Origin: Vicia villosa
Lineage: Eukaryota; Streptophyta; Magnoliopsida; Fabales; Fabaceae
Length of the DNA stretch: 64,000 nt
Direction of reading: 5' to 3'
Assembly (NCBI RefSeq): GCF_029867415.1
Contig: NC_081185.1
Coordinates: 80,821,553-80,885,552, forward strand
Shown here: positions 22,401 through 33,621 of the stretch, piece after piece
Position numbering within the stretch: position 1 is the first letter of the stretch
Layout of the letters: each line of letters starts with the position of its first letter
Notes under the pieces: generated by a model
What the model was told of the DNA's origin: nothing
The model's input: the letters and a program-made list of their open reading frames with translations, nothing else
Databases searched by the model: none
Made by a program: the position numbers and the translations under genes

Positions 22401-24150
22401 ATTTCCTTCAAAATGAGCTTTGGTTTGAATTTTTTGGATGAAGGATGAGAGAGTTATGATCGGTCAAAGTTGAGTTGACTTTTCAGGCAAAAACCCTAAT
22501 TTTGAATCTTAGAGTTTTGTTGATTTTTGATCTTTCCTTGATGAATTATGATCATCCAATGATCAAATGATGAATCCTTTGACAAAATATGGACTTTGAC
22601 AAAAAATTTCATTTTTGACTGTCTGTTGACTTTTTTGGTCAAACGGGTCGTCTGTTGACTGTTTGAGCTGCTGACGGTGCGTCTGAATGAATTGAAGTTT
22701 GAAAATTTGTATGATGGTACTTTGAGATATATGGATGTGTATGAAATCCATTTGAGCTCTCAAAAACTTGTTGCTCCTGTAAAAACAAGAAAAACCCTGA
22801 TTAGGGACTGTTTGTGTAGGAGACAGTTAAGCGTACCTGATTTTTGTGCAGTGTTGAGTCTCTGCTAATCGCGTGATATTCAGAAGACTTATAGAACAAA
22901 AATCTTGGAATTTTGAATTGTGAAAGATTGATTTGATTGATGGTACAAAACACTGAGAATTGTACTGCCAGCAGTTTGGCTGTCGACTGACTGTCCAGGT
23001 ATTGATGTAGCAGTTAGAGTGAAAAATCAACAGTCAAAGTTAATTTTCTTTTTTTTTGTTTTTGTTTTTGTTTTATGTGAAAAATGAAAGTTTATTTACA
23101 TGACTTGTTAAAAAAACATAGACATAAAAAATAACTAATATTTACGGTATGCGGGCAAAATTACCGATAATAACCCTGAAAATCATTTAATGCACAGAAA
23201 TAGGAATATTTGACTGGCAGAAAACACAAAAAATATTATCTTAGTAATTAAGCAATATTATGACAAATAGTACAACATTTAATACTGACAGTACAAATAT
23301 TACATACTATATTGAATAGTACGACGAATAAACGGTACATTTAAGAAATAAGAAATACGGCAAATTTTAAGAATGACGATTGATAACCCATGCTATGAAC
23401 AATAACATGTAGATGATTGGGAGTGCAACCATTGCAGGTCCACACTCTTCAGGACTATGCAGGCAGAAGAAAGTCATGATCACCGTAGCAATGGTGATGA
23501 CTGTAAGAAATAGTGTCTCTATCCATTTTGCCATTCTTGTCAGAGAAGAAGAGAAAATAGATATGAGGTAGGAATTTGAGAGATGAATTAGAATTTGATG
23601 TGAGATTTTATGGAAGAAAATGAGAGGTATTTATAGAATGGAAAGAAGGATAGAGACGTTGGGGAATAGTGTGATTCCGTACAAAAGGAAAATTTGAGTG
23701 GAAATAAGATTTGAAAGAAAGTGGAGATAGTGTTGGGAAAAAGAGAGATTTGATTTTTGAAAAAGAGATTTGAAAAGATTTTTGAAAATAATGGAATATA
23801 GTACAAAAATTAGTGGGAAACAAAAGATAATAATAATCTACTTGTTACCAGTACAGTCTGAGTTTCCTGATTCTGCGCCTGCAAAAAGATTTAACTCTGT
23901 ACCAATTGTGTCAGTACTATTTATCTGTAAATAAATAAATAGCATGTGTGAAGTAATAAACAGCATTTGGCGTTTGCGTAAGAATAAATTCAACTGCAAG
24001 CCAAATTGCTGTACAAGAAAAATTCTAAAAACTAAGTATTTCATATGTCAGGATATTTATTGAAATAAAAATCCATGATTATATGAGACTCTTAATTTTC
24101 AGATTGGAGTTTTCTTGAAAAAAGATGCGGGCAAATTTTGGGGTATAACA
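19457..24150 (-). mobile_element. Element C 3' LTR
   Basis: 4694 bp, plus-strand ends tgtgcacctcc and ggggtataaca. Non-coding and strongly AT-rich around 20400-20940. A TATA box lies on the minus strand at 23628-23636 (CTATAAATA). A PBS-like agagtcgccacc occurs at 19563-19574, about 100 nt from the 3' end of the LTR. Confidence 0.93.
23628..23636 (-). promoter_or_regulatory. TATA box in element C 3' LTR
   Basis: CTATAAATA on the minus strand about 520 nt inside the LTR 5' end, followed by a leader-like CT-rich stretch. It is identical in the other LTR at 44242-44250. Confidence 0.55.
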
Positions 24151-24533
24151 GTTGCCCCTATTCAATCTTCTTAAACCTGAAGAGATTGTCTGAAATCTGA
24201 AGGTAGAAGATGATTGAATATTTAGATGCCCTGAAAATTTGCACTTACCTTGATCGGAAGAGATGTTGGAAGTTGCATTTGAATGTCGTCTGCGAAATGT
24301 TGTTGGCAGATTGAAACATTACCTGAGATGGGCTTTCAGATGCCACCTGGTAAATGTGTCGATGGTTTGTTCATCAGAATGAATTCATTGATTATATCTT
24401 GATGAAGGATTTGAAAGTCTTTGCGTTGACTGTTTCGGAACCGTCCAAGGTTACCGCTTTAAGTCTTGGAAGATGTTCGTTACGGAACTTGTCCAAAGTT
24501 TTTCCGATTTAGATGTTGGAAGTTGATCTTTGT

Positions 24534-24815
24534 GGAACCGTTTGAGGTATCGCTTTAGATCTGCAATATTAAATCGTTCTGGAACCGTCTGAGGTATCGC
24601 TTTAGATCTGTGATGCTAGATCGTTTTGGAACCGTCTGAGGTATCACTTTAGATCTGTGATGTTAGATCGTTCTGGAACCGTCTGAGGTATCGCTTTAGA
24701 TCTGTGATGCTAGATCGTTTTGGAACCGTCTGAGGTATCGCTTTAGATCTGTGATGCTAGATCGTTTTGGAACCGTCTGAGGTATCGCTTTAGATCTGTG
24801 ATGTCTGTTTTTGAG
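24534..24815. repeat. Six tandem 47-bp repeats in element C
   Basis: ggaaccgtctgaggtatcgc begins units at 24581, 24628, 24675, 24722 and 24769, with a diverged first unit at 24534; the spacing is exactly 47. Each unit also contains gatct...agatc, a 5-bp stem with an 8-nt loop, which in the first unit has one pair changed. Confidence 0.93.
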
Positions 24816-25910
24816 TTGGTAAGTGATCAGAATGAATCTTCGGCTTGATTATATCTGAGAGAACTGTTCAAGGAATTCAGGTGAACACTGCATGTGATTG
24901 AGAACATCTTTGTTGAAGATATCCGTCTACCTGAAAGATCAAGTTAGTGATATGCAATGTTTATGATGCATGTTAATGTGAGATATCCCCGGAGGAATAT
25001 GCATGTGATGTTGTGTATGAATATGCGTATGAATATGCATGATGTATGATGTATGATGTATGAATGTGATGTATGAATGTGATGCGTGTCAAGCTTCTAG
25101 TTGGAAAAATAAATTCCCACTAGTCAGCTGGACATGAATGTATTGTGATCGTTGATGATCTTTTGTCTTGTTTGAATACCCTTGGCTGGGGAATTTCTTT
25201 GAGAACCCTGGGTATCCTGTTGAAGGATCTTTGACTACTGCTTGGGGGATCAAAGGTAACTGGAAGTTCTGATGTTCTTTCAAATGGGAATGAGGAAGAT
25301 GCATAATCCTCCGATGCATTATCTGACCAAGTCCGGGTGCGGGGATCACACCTTCTGAAGATAGTAATCTGGAACAACCCTGCTGGGGGATAAGACTTCT
25401 TTTGAAGAGAAAATCTTTTTGAGGAATTTGCTGAGAAATGCGCTTCTCTTGGGGATTTTCTTCTGATGGGATAATGTCCAGATAATTAGGACATTTCCTG
25501 AATGCCATTCCTGTTTTTCCTGGTAAACATCAATCATATTCAAATGCACATGTTCATTCAAAGTTATCATTGGGATGCTTACGTATTTAAACAGAAAAAG
25601 TGAAAATAGTGATTTTTGAAAAAGCTGCATTGAAAAGAGCCATGATAGGTGGGTTAGCACAGGGAGACAACAATCCTAGAAGTAGGAAACTGTCAGAAAG
25701 TTTTGAAAAATATTTATGAAGATAAATAGCTATGTGAAAACGATCCAGTCAAGTTTCAACTCTGCTATTGCCAATCTGTCTTCGAGTATCTCATCCCTCA
25801 CTTGTTGGAAGAAAGTGATTGGACTGATCGGTGTCTTTGAGGTGTTGAATCTTGATGGTGAGTAGGCAGCTGAACGGAACACAGTTGTATGCTTCATTCC
25901 CTAACTTTTG

Positions 25911-26053
25911 CCTAGGCTGCCCTTTCAGGTTTTCAGCCTACCGGGATAGTATTTGTTTAGTCTCTAATTTTTGCCTGGACCGCCCTTTCGGGTTTTCAAT
26001 CCACCGAGACGCTCATTTTTGCCTAAGTTGCCCTTTCAGGTTTTCAACTTAGC
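25911..26053 (-). repeat. Three covarying hairpin repeats downstream of integrase in element C
   Basis: Each unit is tgcc, a 7-nt arm, a 14-nt loop cccttt(c)(a/g)ggtttt, then the second arm. Arms are taggctg/cagccta, tggaccg/caatcca and taagttg/caactta. The first and third are perfect; the second pairs fully on the minus strand using two G-U pairs. Arm sequence changes while the loop is conserved. Confidence 0.8.
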
Positions 26054-26071
26054 GAGCTGTTTTTTTTCTTT

Positions 26072-29000
26072 TTAAGCGTAGTATTTTTTGACTATGTCAG
26101 CATTCACAGGATGTGGGAAATCCTCGCCATCCATGGTGGTAAGCAACATGGCGCCGCCGGAGAATATTTTCTTGATTATGAATGGTCCCTCGTAGGTGGG
26201 AGTCCATTTGCCTCTGGGATCACCTTGTGGTAAGATGATGCGTTTGACAACCAAGCTACCAGTTTGGTATGCTTGACTTTTGACTTTTTTGTTGAAGGCT
26301 TTGATCATACGCTTTTGGTATAGCTGACCATGACAAATAGCTGCGAGCCTTTTCTCATCAATCAAGTTTATCTGGTCCAACCGTGTTTGAATCCAATCGT
26401 ATTCGTCTAGATTGGCTTCTTTCATAATCCTTAGGGAAGGAATCTGAATTTCAATTGGAAGAACTGCCTCCATACCATAGACTAAGGAGAATGGAGTTGC
26501 CCCTGTTGAAGTACGCGCAGATGTGCGATAACCATGAAGAGCAAAAGGCAACATCTCATGCCAGTCTTTGTAGGTTACTGTCATTTTTTGTATGATTTTC
26601 TTGATATTCTTGTTGGCAGCTTCCACCGCGCCGTTCATCTTTGGTCGATATGGAGAGGAATTATGATGCTTGATCTTGAACTGTGTGCAAAGTTCAGTAA
26701 TCATTCTGTTGTTTAGATTTGTGCCATTGTCCGTGATAATCCGTTCAGGGATACCGTATCGACAAATGAGATTGCATTTGATGAACCGGGCTACCACATT
26801 CTTGGTAACAGAAGCAAATGAAGCTGCTTCTACCCACTTTGTGAAGTAGTCAATAGCGACCAGGATAAAGCGATGTCCGTTGGAGGCAGTAGGTTTGATT
26901 TCTCCAATCATATCAATACCCCACATTGCAAAAGGCCAAGGAGCCGTCAGGACGCTTAATGGAACTGGAGGTACATGTACTTTGTCAGCGTATATCTGGC
27001 ATTTGTGACATGTTCGGGAGTGATGATGGCAGTCTGTTTCCATGGTAGACCAGTAATAACCTGCTCTCAGGATCTTTTTAGCCATTGTATGTCCACTGGA
27101 ATGAGTACCGAAGGCACCATTGTGTATTTCTTCCATGATCTGTTCTGCTTCCTTCTTGTTTACACAGCGAAGTAAAGTCGAGTCATGGTTGCGTTTGTAT
27201 AGGGTTCCATTGCTTAGAAAGAATTTGGCAGCAAATCTCCTTAGAAACTTTCTGTCGTTAATGGATGCCCCTTCAGGGTACTCCTGAGCTTCGAGATATC
27301 TTTTTACTTCATAGAACCATGGTTTTTCCTCGGTTCCTTCAGTATTGATCTCATTGCAATAAGATGGTTCATCTTGCCTGTAAATGATGATCATAGGCGC
27401 CTCGTTGTCCCACCTGACTTTGAACATGGATGACATGGTAGCTAAAGCATCAGCTAGTTGATTTTCCTCGCGTGGGATGTGTTCGAAAGTGATTTCTTCG
27501 AAGTAAAGAATCAAACTCAACACATATTCTTTGTAAGGAATTAGATTCGGGTGCTTCGTGTCCCATTCCCCTTTAACTTGGTAGATTACCAAGGCCGAGT
27601 CTCCGTAGACTTCCAGGAATTTGATTCTTAGATCGATTGCAGCTTTGAGACCCAGAATACATGCTTCGTATTCGGCTATATTGTTAGTGCAATTGAAGCA
27701 TAACCTGGCAGTGAATGGTGTGTAACTTCCTGCGGGGGAAATGATCACAGCTCCGATGCCATTGCCAAGTGCATTAGAAGCTCCGTCAAAAACCATAGTC
27801 CACCGGGATCCTGGCTCGGGTCCCTCTTCTGGTCCTGATTGTTTGTAGTCATTGACTAGCATAATGTCTTCGTCTGGGAAGTCAAAGTTCAATGCTTGAT
27901 AATCATCCACTACTTGATGAGCCAGATGATCAGCTACCACACTTCCTTTGATTGCTTTTTGTGAAGTGTATTGAATGTCATATTCTGTTAAGATCATTTG
28001 CCATCTTGCTATTCTTCTAGAGAGAGCAGGTTTTTCGAACACGTATTTGATGGGATCCATCTTGGAGATTAGGAAAGTGGTGTGATTTAGCATGTACTGT
28101 CTTAGTCGGCGAGCTGCCCAAGCTAAGGCACAACAAGTTTTTTCGAGTAGTGAGTATCTTGTTTCACAATCGGCAAACTTTTTGCTAAGATAGTAGATTG
28201 CGTGCTCCTTTCGGCCGGATTCGTCATGTTGCCCTAGCACACACCCCATTGAGTCTTCTAACACAATTAGGTACATTATCAGAGGCCTGCCTTCCACAGG
28301 TGGCAACAAGATTGGAGGTTTTTGAAGATATTCTTTGATTTTGTCAAAGGCTAACTGGCATTTGTCATTCCACCTTTCCACTTGATCTTTCTTCAGCAGT
28401 TTGAAGATCGGCACACAAGTAGTAGTCATGTGGGCAATAAATCGGGCGATGTAATTTAGACGTCCCAAGAATCCTCTGACTTGTTTCTCGGTACGAGGTA
28501 TAGGCATTTCTTGAATGGCTTTAACCTTGGCGGGATCAACCTCAATACCTTTGCTGCTGACGATGAAACCTAAGAGTTTGCCGGATCTTACTCCAAAGGT
28601 ACACTTATTAGGGTTCAGTCGCAACTTGTATTTCTTGAGTCTGTCAAACAACTTGTGTAAATGACCCAGATGTTCCTCCTCGGTGTTGGATTTTGCAATC
28701 ATGTCATCGACATACACCTCTATTTCTTGATGAATCATATCATGAAATAGCGCTACCATTGCACGTTGATAGGTCGCTCCTGCGCTTTTCAGACCAAAGG
28801 GCATTACTTTGTAACAAAAGGTTCCCCAGGGTGCTGTGAAGGTTGTTTTTTTTCCATGTCTTCGGGTGCCATCTTGATTTGATTGTACCCTGAGAATCCG
28901 TCCATAAAGGAGAATACCTTGCATTGTGCGGTATTGTCAACCAGTACATCGATGTGTGGTAAAGGGAAATCATCTTTGGGGCTTGCCCGGTTCAGATCTC

Positions 29001-29545
29001 TGTAGCCCACGCACATTCTGACTTTCCCGTCTTTTTTAGGTACAGGGACGATGTTAGCTATCCAAGGAGGATAACTTACAACTTTTAGGAATCCGGCATT
29101 GAACTGTTTTTCAACCTCGTCTTTGATCTTTTTTGACATATCAGGCCTACTCCTTCGTAGTTTCTGTTTGACTGGAGTGCTACCTTCTTTGATTGGCAGG
29201 CGATGAACTACGATGTCCGTGTCAAGGCCTGGCATATCCTCATAGGACCAGGCGAATATCTCGACGTAGTCTCGCAGCATTTGAATCAGTCTTTGCTTGA
29301 CGCTGTGTTCTAAATCAGCCCCTATTTTGACTTCTTTCATTTCTTCGTTGCTGCCTAAGTTGATGACCTCAATTGGCTCCTCATGAGGCTGTATGGCCTT
29401 GTTTTCTTGTTCTAGCAGCCTTGCAAGTTCTCTTGGCACTTCACAATCTTCCTCACTTTCGTCCTCAGTTTGGTAGATCGGATTTTCAAAGTCATGACGG
29501 GCAATAGCAGAATCGTTGTTGACTGGATCCAGAGTGTATGTGAAT
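26072..29545 (-). CDS. pol: Ogre RT-RNase H-integrase (exon 2), broken by one frameshift
   Basis: The frame opens just after a TTTGCAG acceptor (29546) and runs through PRELARLLEQ and the RT fingers (VPVPKKDGKVRMCVGYRDLN, FSFMDGFSGYNQI). At an 8-A tract (28846-28853) it shifts. The next frame carries PFGLKSAGATYQ, the RT active site YVDD, RNase H (FDGASNALGNG, NIAEYEACILGL, GDSALVIYQV, QLADALA) and integrase. Integrase has a zinc region with H-H and CHKC, then GIDMIGEI, ITDNGTNLN and a catalytic E in AVEAANKN. The stop is at 26072, without a chromodomain. Total is about 1,150 codons, typical for Ogre. The frameshift makes this copy non-functional unless the tract length is a sequencing error. 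Confidence 0.92.
28846..28853 (-). other. Frameshift at an A8 tract in element C RT
   Basis: On the minus strand an 8-A run follows ATGG. Upstream the frame reads MAPEDMEKKQ and soon leaves the RT consensus. Downstream RT sequence (TTFTAPWGTFCYKV) is in the -1 frame. The two open frames overlap across the run (28804-28924). Confidence 0.88.
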
Positions 29546-29803
29546 CTGCAAATTAATTATGTGAGTATGTGTGAAGAAAAAACATAGCTATTTGAAAGCG
29601 AAGAAAGAAGGAAAAAGGATCACAAAGTTTAAATATGCAAGCGTCCCATGATTTTATTGAATGCACATGATCATGATATGATAAGCCCTTATAGAAGGAC
29701 CAGTGTACTAAGGCACACGGCTTTCAAGCTCATGGTTCGATTGTTCAGGAACCACTTTTATCTTTGCACATTATACACAAAGAAAACAGGAAATGGCATT
29801 TAC
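29546..29803 (-). other. Putative Ogre intron between protease and RT
   Basis: 258 nt with donor GA|GTAAAT at 29803 and acceptor TTTGCAG|A ending at 29546. Splicing would remove the stop at 29800 and join gag-protease to RT in phase. Published Ogre elements have an intron at this position. Confidence 0.75.
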
Positions 29804-32800
29804 TCCTGGTCAAAGGAGATCACATCCTCAGCTTTCCAGTTGTTCAATCCACTGTTGTGAGCAGGGGGTACCCAGCTGTTCCAGTTGCAGTTGTCTTTTT
29901 CATCTTCCACAGCATTGATTTCATTAGTGGGAAAATGAGCCGGTGTTCCTTCGGGATAAGTGATATACTCTGCTGGATACGAGAGCCCAGGCTGAGATAT
30001 CTCTGTTGGCTGAGCGAGGTGCTCGATAAGGCCGTCCCATGAAGTCGGGATGATGTTTTGAATAGAGACTTGTGCATCTTGATGAGGAGTGTATGCTGAC
30101 AGAAAGCAACCCTCGTTATTTGGTGTTTCCCTGGCTTCTTCGAAAGCGAAATTGTCATCGTAATGTTCATCCCATCCAGTTGGGACAATGTCCTCCATAG
30201 CAATATGTGAGCTTGGAGGAGCGGAATATTTCACCATATAGTCATATTTGCCGCTGGGTTCTCCTAGCGTGTCCCATACTTCTTTGGGTGGATTTTGATA
30301 TTGCTCAGTGACGGAACTTGTGAAACTTTCGTCATTTCCAATTTGATCACCCCATCCAGTCGGGGTAAGGTCCTCCATAGCAATATAAGAATTTTGAGGT
30401 GTGGCATACTGATAATTATACCCGCCGTTTGGTTCTTGAACAGCATCCCACATTCCCATGGAAATGGGTGGAATATCATCCGGATATGGCTGAATGATAT
30501 GGTTCATGAACACTCCTTCATCTTCAATAGCGTTTACTTCTTGGCTGACGAAGTGTGACATCAATCCTTCAGAACGAGGACTTTGATCATTCTTTTGATT
30601 TTTGCTATCATAGCCCAGGCCTAGCTTGTCAAATTTGTAGGGTATATCGGGAAGCTGTCCCCATACTGTGCAATCACCCTGTTCAATCATGGCTTTGGCA
30701 TCTTTGAGAGAAGCCATAGCTGTAGTTGGAGTAGCAGGAATATGCTTGGTGGTAGAGACATCTGGGGAGACCACCTCAAATGATTGGCATGGAGTTTCGA
30801 TGAATTCGTCCTCCAACTCAACATATTTGGAATTGCTTAGGTGACTAACCACATATTCCTCTTCGCCATAGACTGTGACAATCTTTCCTTTTACTGGATA
30901 TTTTAACTTCTGATGCAGGGTAGAAGTTACAGCGTTTGCCCCATGTATCCAAGGGCGTCCAAGTAAACAGGAGTAGGCTGGGTGAATTTCCATTACGTAA
31001 AAGATAGAATCAAAGATTTGAGAACCCACTCTGATTGGGAGATTCACTTTTCCGTATACCGTTCTGGTTGAACCGTCAAAGGCTCTTACCACAACATCAC
31101 TTGGTTGTAACACAATTCCTTCGAAGTCAAGCTTTTCTAGTACTGTTTTTGGTAACACGTTCAGAGAAGAACCGTTATCTACTAGCACATGAGATAGAGT
31201 GGTGCCATTACATTCAATGGAGATATGTAAGGCTTTGTTGTGATTTTTTCCAGCAGGGGTTAGATCCACATCGGAGAAACCGAGACCATTGCTCACGGTT
31301 AGATTGGCAACACAATTCTCAAATTGGTCGACTGAGATCTCTTGAGGCACATGCGCAGCTTTCAGGAACTTCATCAGGGCTTTGGCATGAGCTTCTGAAT
31401 ATTTTAGCAGAGATAGCATTGAGATTTTTGAAGCGGTGTGCCCCAGTTGCTCAACAATATTGTAATCACTCTTGCAGATGATTTTCAATATTTCCTCCAT
31501 TTCTTGCTTTGATGGATCCTCAGCAGTGATCTCCACCGGGGTTTGAACTTGTTCAACTTGTGGCTCTTTGCCTCGAGCGTTGACATTTTGATTAGGAACT
31601 GGAACTCGGACTGGACCAGCAGCAACATTTGGAGAAATTTCTGGTGAAAAGATTCTTCCACTTCTCGTGATCTTGCTGGTACCCACAATATTACCCACAG
31701 TTGGAGTAGTTAACTTTGCGGTCTCTTCAGTCGAGGTACTCTGCTTAACTCCATGAACATAAACATTAGCGTCATATCCCCATGGGACAGCTTTGTCTGA
31801 GGAGTATGGAAATGGAGTTAGACTAGCAATGACTACTGATGCCACTTTGAGTGTAGCAAAAATTTTGAATGGAACCTTGGCAGAGATTTTGAATGGTAAG
31901 CTGGAGATCACTGAGGCATCCTCTATTTTTACCCCGTTTGCAAAGACTTCGCACAGCACGTCCATAGAAGGGAGCCTCTCAAACATAATGATACGGCGAT
32001 CCATCCATTTTTGAATTCCCATCCTCAGATTTTCACAACCATTGGGCAGGCATGAGCAATAAAAGCAGTCGGGGTCACATCCTGGGAAGTAACCAGCTCG
32101 GATTAGCTTTCCTTTGACTTCGCAGAGTGGAGTTGATAATTCGTTCACATCATAGATGTAAACAGTGTCCAGGATAGCATTAACAGTTTTGTCATGCTTT
32201 GGCATAGGTGCAGTGATGACATTTGGAGTTTCTGGAGGATCGAACTCAATTTCACCAGCATCTATCATATCTTGTATTTTATTTTTCAGGGCCCAGCAGT
32301 GATCTGCGTCATGTCCTGGACAGTTTGAGTGATAGGCACATGTCGCATCAGGGCGATAATTCGGAGAGGAAGTGTTGACATTCTTTTGAGGACCTCTTAA
32401 GGTGATCAGATCTGCTTTTAGCAAGTGTTGCAATGCCTGAGAGATTGGCATGTTGATTTTGGTGAAATTTCTTCTTGGTGCATCTGGTCGATGCGTATAT
32501 TTTGGCTGTTGATCTTTTTGAGGTGCAGATGCGGAGATCAGAACTGCCCCTACAGATTGATGCTGCTCACTTTTGTGACTTTTCTGAATTTGTGTTGCAT
32601 TGACCTCATTTCTCCCGCTGATGGGCCTTTTTGTAGTACCAGAGGAGGTACCTATTTGAATTTTTCCATTTTGAATGCCACTTTCGACACGTTCTCCGGT
32701 CAGTATCAGGTCAGTGAAACCTGATGATGAGCTTCCCAGCAAATGGCTATAGAAAGGGCCAGTTAAAGTGCCCATGAACATGTCAACTAGTTCGCGATCA

Positions 32801-33621
32801 GATAAGGGTGGTTGAACCCTTCCAGCCATATCTCTCCACTTTTGTGCATATCCTTTGAAACTTTCTTTTGGTCCCATAGACATGCCCCTTAGTTGAGTAC
32901 AGGTTGGCGCAAGATCAGCATTGTACTGGTACTGTTTGTAAAAAGCAGCAGCTAATTCTTCCCAAGTATGAACCTTGGTATTTTCCAGCTGGTAATACCA
33001 CTCGAGTTGTGTACCCGACAGACTTTCTTGGAAGAAGTGAATCCACAATTTGTTATCTGTTGTATGAGGTTGTATCTTCCTCACATAGGATCTCAGATGT
33101 AGTTTCGGGCAAGAAACTCCATCATATTTTGCAAAGACTGGAACTTTGAATTTTGGAGGGATAACAACATCCGAGATGAGCCCTAGATCATTGAAATCTA
33201 AGCCAGGTATTTTTTGTATCTCCATAGCTTTCATACGGTCTTCCAGCTGTTGGTATTTTTCATCATCCGGTTCGTCCCCAGAATGATCATTTTCTTCATT
33301 TGAAGAGAGAGAGGGTTTAGCAGAACCCTGGTTGCTTTGATTGTCTTCTTGTTCATCATCACCGACTATCTCAAGGATCGGTGGCTTTTTGAACTTTTTG
33401 ACTGGAATTTTGATCTTTCTTCTCAGGTGACTCACGCCTACAGATCCTTTGGGCTTCTTTTTCTTCTTGATTATCAGGGCTTTCAGTTCTTCTTGCCCCT
33501 TTGCCAGTTCCAGAATTGCCACTTGGACTTGGGCATTCTGTGCTTCGAGATTCTTGATACTCATTTCAGATTCCATCTCTTCTGACTGAAATAAACAGCG
33601 AGAAGATGAGAAATCCGTCAT
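29800..33621 (-). CDS. gag-pro: Ogre gag-protease polyprotein (exon 1)
   Basis: 1273 codons. The N-terminus is acidic/basic with coiled-coil character (residues 16-130), followed by the gag retrotransposon domain at about 180-300 (SGTQLEWYYQL, WEELAAAFYKQYQYN, ESFKGYAQKWRDMAGRV). A zinc-knuckle-like CAYHSNCPGHDADHC lies at about residue 427. The aspartic protease D-N-G (LVDNGSSLNV) is at about residue 814. The last 250 or so residues are acidic and contain a repeated segment of 45-60 residues with a PT(G/S)W core. Reading is intact to a stop at 29800, but the spliced message would leave this frame at 29804 and continue into RT. It lies 255 nt downstream of ORF1. Confidence 0.92.
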   Translation of the reverse strand: MTDFSSSRCLFQSEEMESEMSIKNLEAQNAQVQVAILELAKGQEELKALIIKKKKKPKGSVGVSHLRRKIKIPVKKFKKPPILEIVGDDEQEDNQSNQGSAKPSLSSNEENDHSGDEPDDEKYQQLEDRMKAMEIQKIPGLDFNDLGLISDVVIPPKFKVPVFAKYDGVSCPKLHLRSYVRKIQPHTTDNKLWIHFFQESLSGTQLEWYYQLENTKVHTWEELAAAFYKQYQYNADLAPTCTQLRGMSMGPKESFKGYAQKWRDMAGRVQPPLSDRELVDMFMGTLTGPFYSHLLGSSSSGFTDLILTGERVESGIQNGKIQIGTSSGTTKRPISGRNEVNATQIQKSHKSEQHQSVGAVLISASAPQKDQQPKYTHRPDAPRRNFTKINMPISQALQHLLKADLITLRGPQKNVNTSSPNYRPDATCAYHSNCPGHDADHCWALKNKIQDMIDAGEIEFDPPETPNVITAPMPKHDKTVNAILDTVYIYDVNELSTPLCEVKGKLIRAGYFPGCDPDCFYCSCLPNGCENLRMGIQKWMDRRIIMFERLPSMDVLCEVFANGVKIEDASVISSLPFKISAKVPFKIFATLKVASVVIASLTPFPYSSDKAVPWGYDANVYVHGVKQSTSTEETAKLTTPTVGNIVGTSKITRSGRIFSPEISPNVAAGPVRVPVPNQNVNARGKEPQVEQVQTPVEITAEDPSKQEMEEILKIICKSDYNIVEQLGHTASKISMLSLLKYSEAHAKALMKFLKAAHVPQEISVDQFENCVANLTVSNGLGFSDVDLTPAGKNHNKALHISIECNGTTLSHVLVDNGSSLNVLPKTVLEKLDFEGIVLQPSDVVVRAFDGSTRTVYGKVNLPIRVGSQIFDSIFYVMEIHPAYSCLLGRPWIHGANAVTSTLHQKLKYPVKGKIVTVYGEEEYVVSHLSNSKYVELEDEFIETPCQSFEVVSPDVSTTKHIPATPTTAMASLKDAKAMIEQGDCTVWGQLPDIPYKFDKLGLGYDSKNQKNDQSPRSEGLMSHFVSQEVNAIEDEGVFMNHIIQPYPDDIPPISMGMWDAVQEPNGGYNYQYATPQNSYIAMEDLTPTGWGDQIGNDESFTSSVTEQYQNPPKEVWDTLGEPSGKYDYMVKYSAPPSSHIAMEDIVPTGWDEHYDDNFAFEEARETPNNEGCFLSAYTPHQDAQVSIQNIIPTSWDGLIEHLAQPTEISQPGLSYPAEYITYPEGTPAHFPTNEINAVEDEKDNCNWNSWVPPAHNSGLNNWKAEDVISFDQE

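Larger units (their letters stand above)
24151..26071 (-). mobile_element. Element C untranslated region between integrase and 3' LTR
   Basis: 1.9 kb without genes. It contains the polypurine-tract side next to 24150, six 47-bp tandem repeats (24534-24815), a gatgtatgaatgt-rich stretch (24990-25085) and three related hairpin units (25911-26053) just after the integrase stop. Repeats between pol and the 3' LTR are usual in Ogre elements. Confidence 0.8.

Noticed and set aside
28846..28853. Programmed -1 ribosomal frameshift site in Ogre RT
   Set aside because: Heptamer phase is wrong for canonical slippage and Ogre uses splicing to reach RT; mutation or sequencing error is simpler.
30295..33585. 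Plus-strand ORFs of 70-150 codons across gag-pro
   Set aside because: Shadows of the minus-strand Ogre gag-protease frame.
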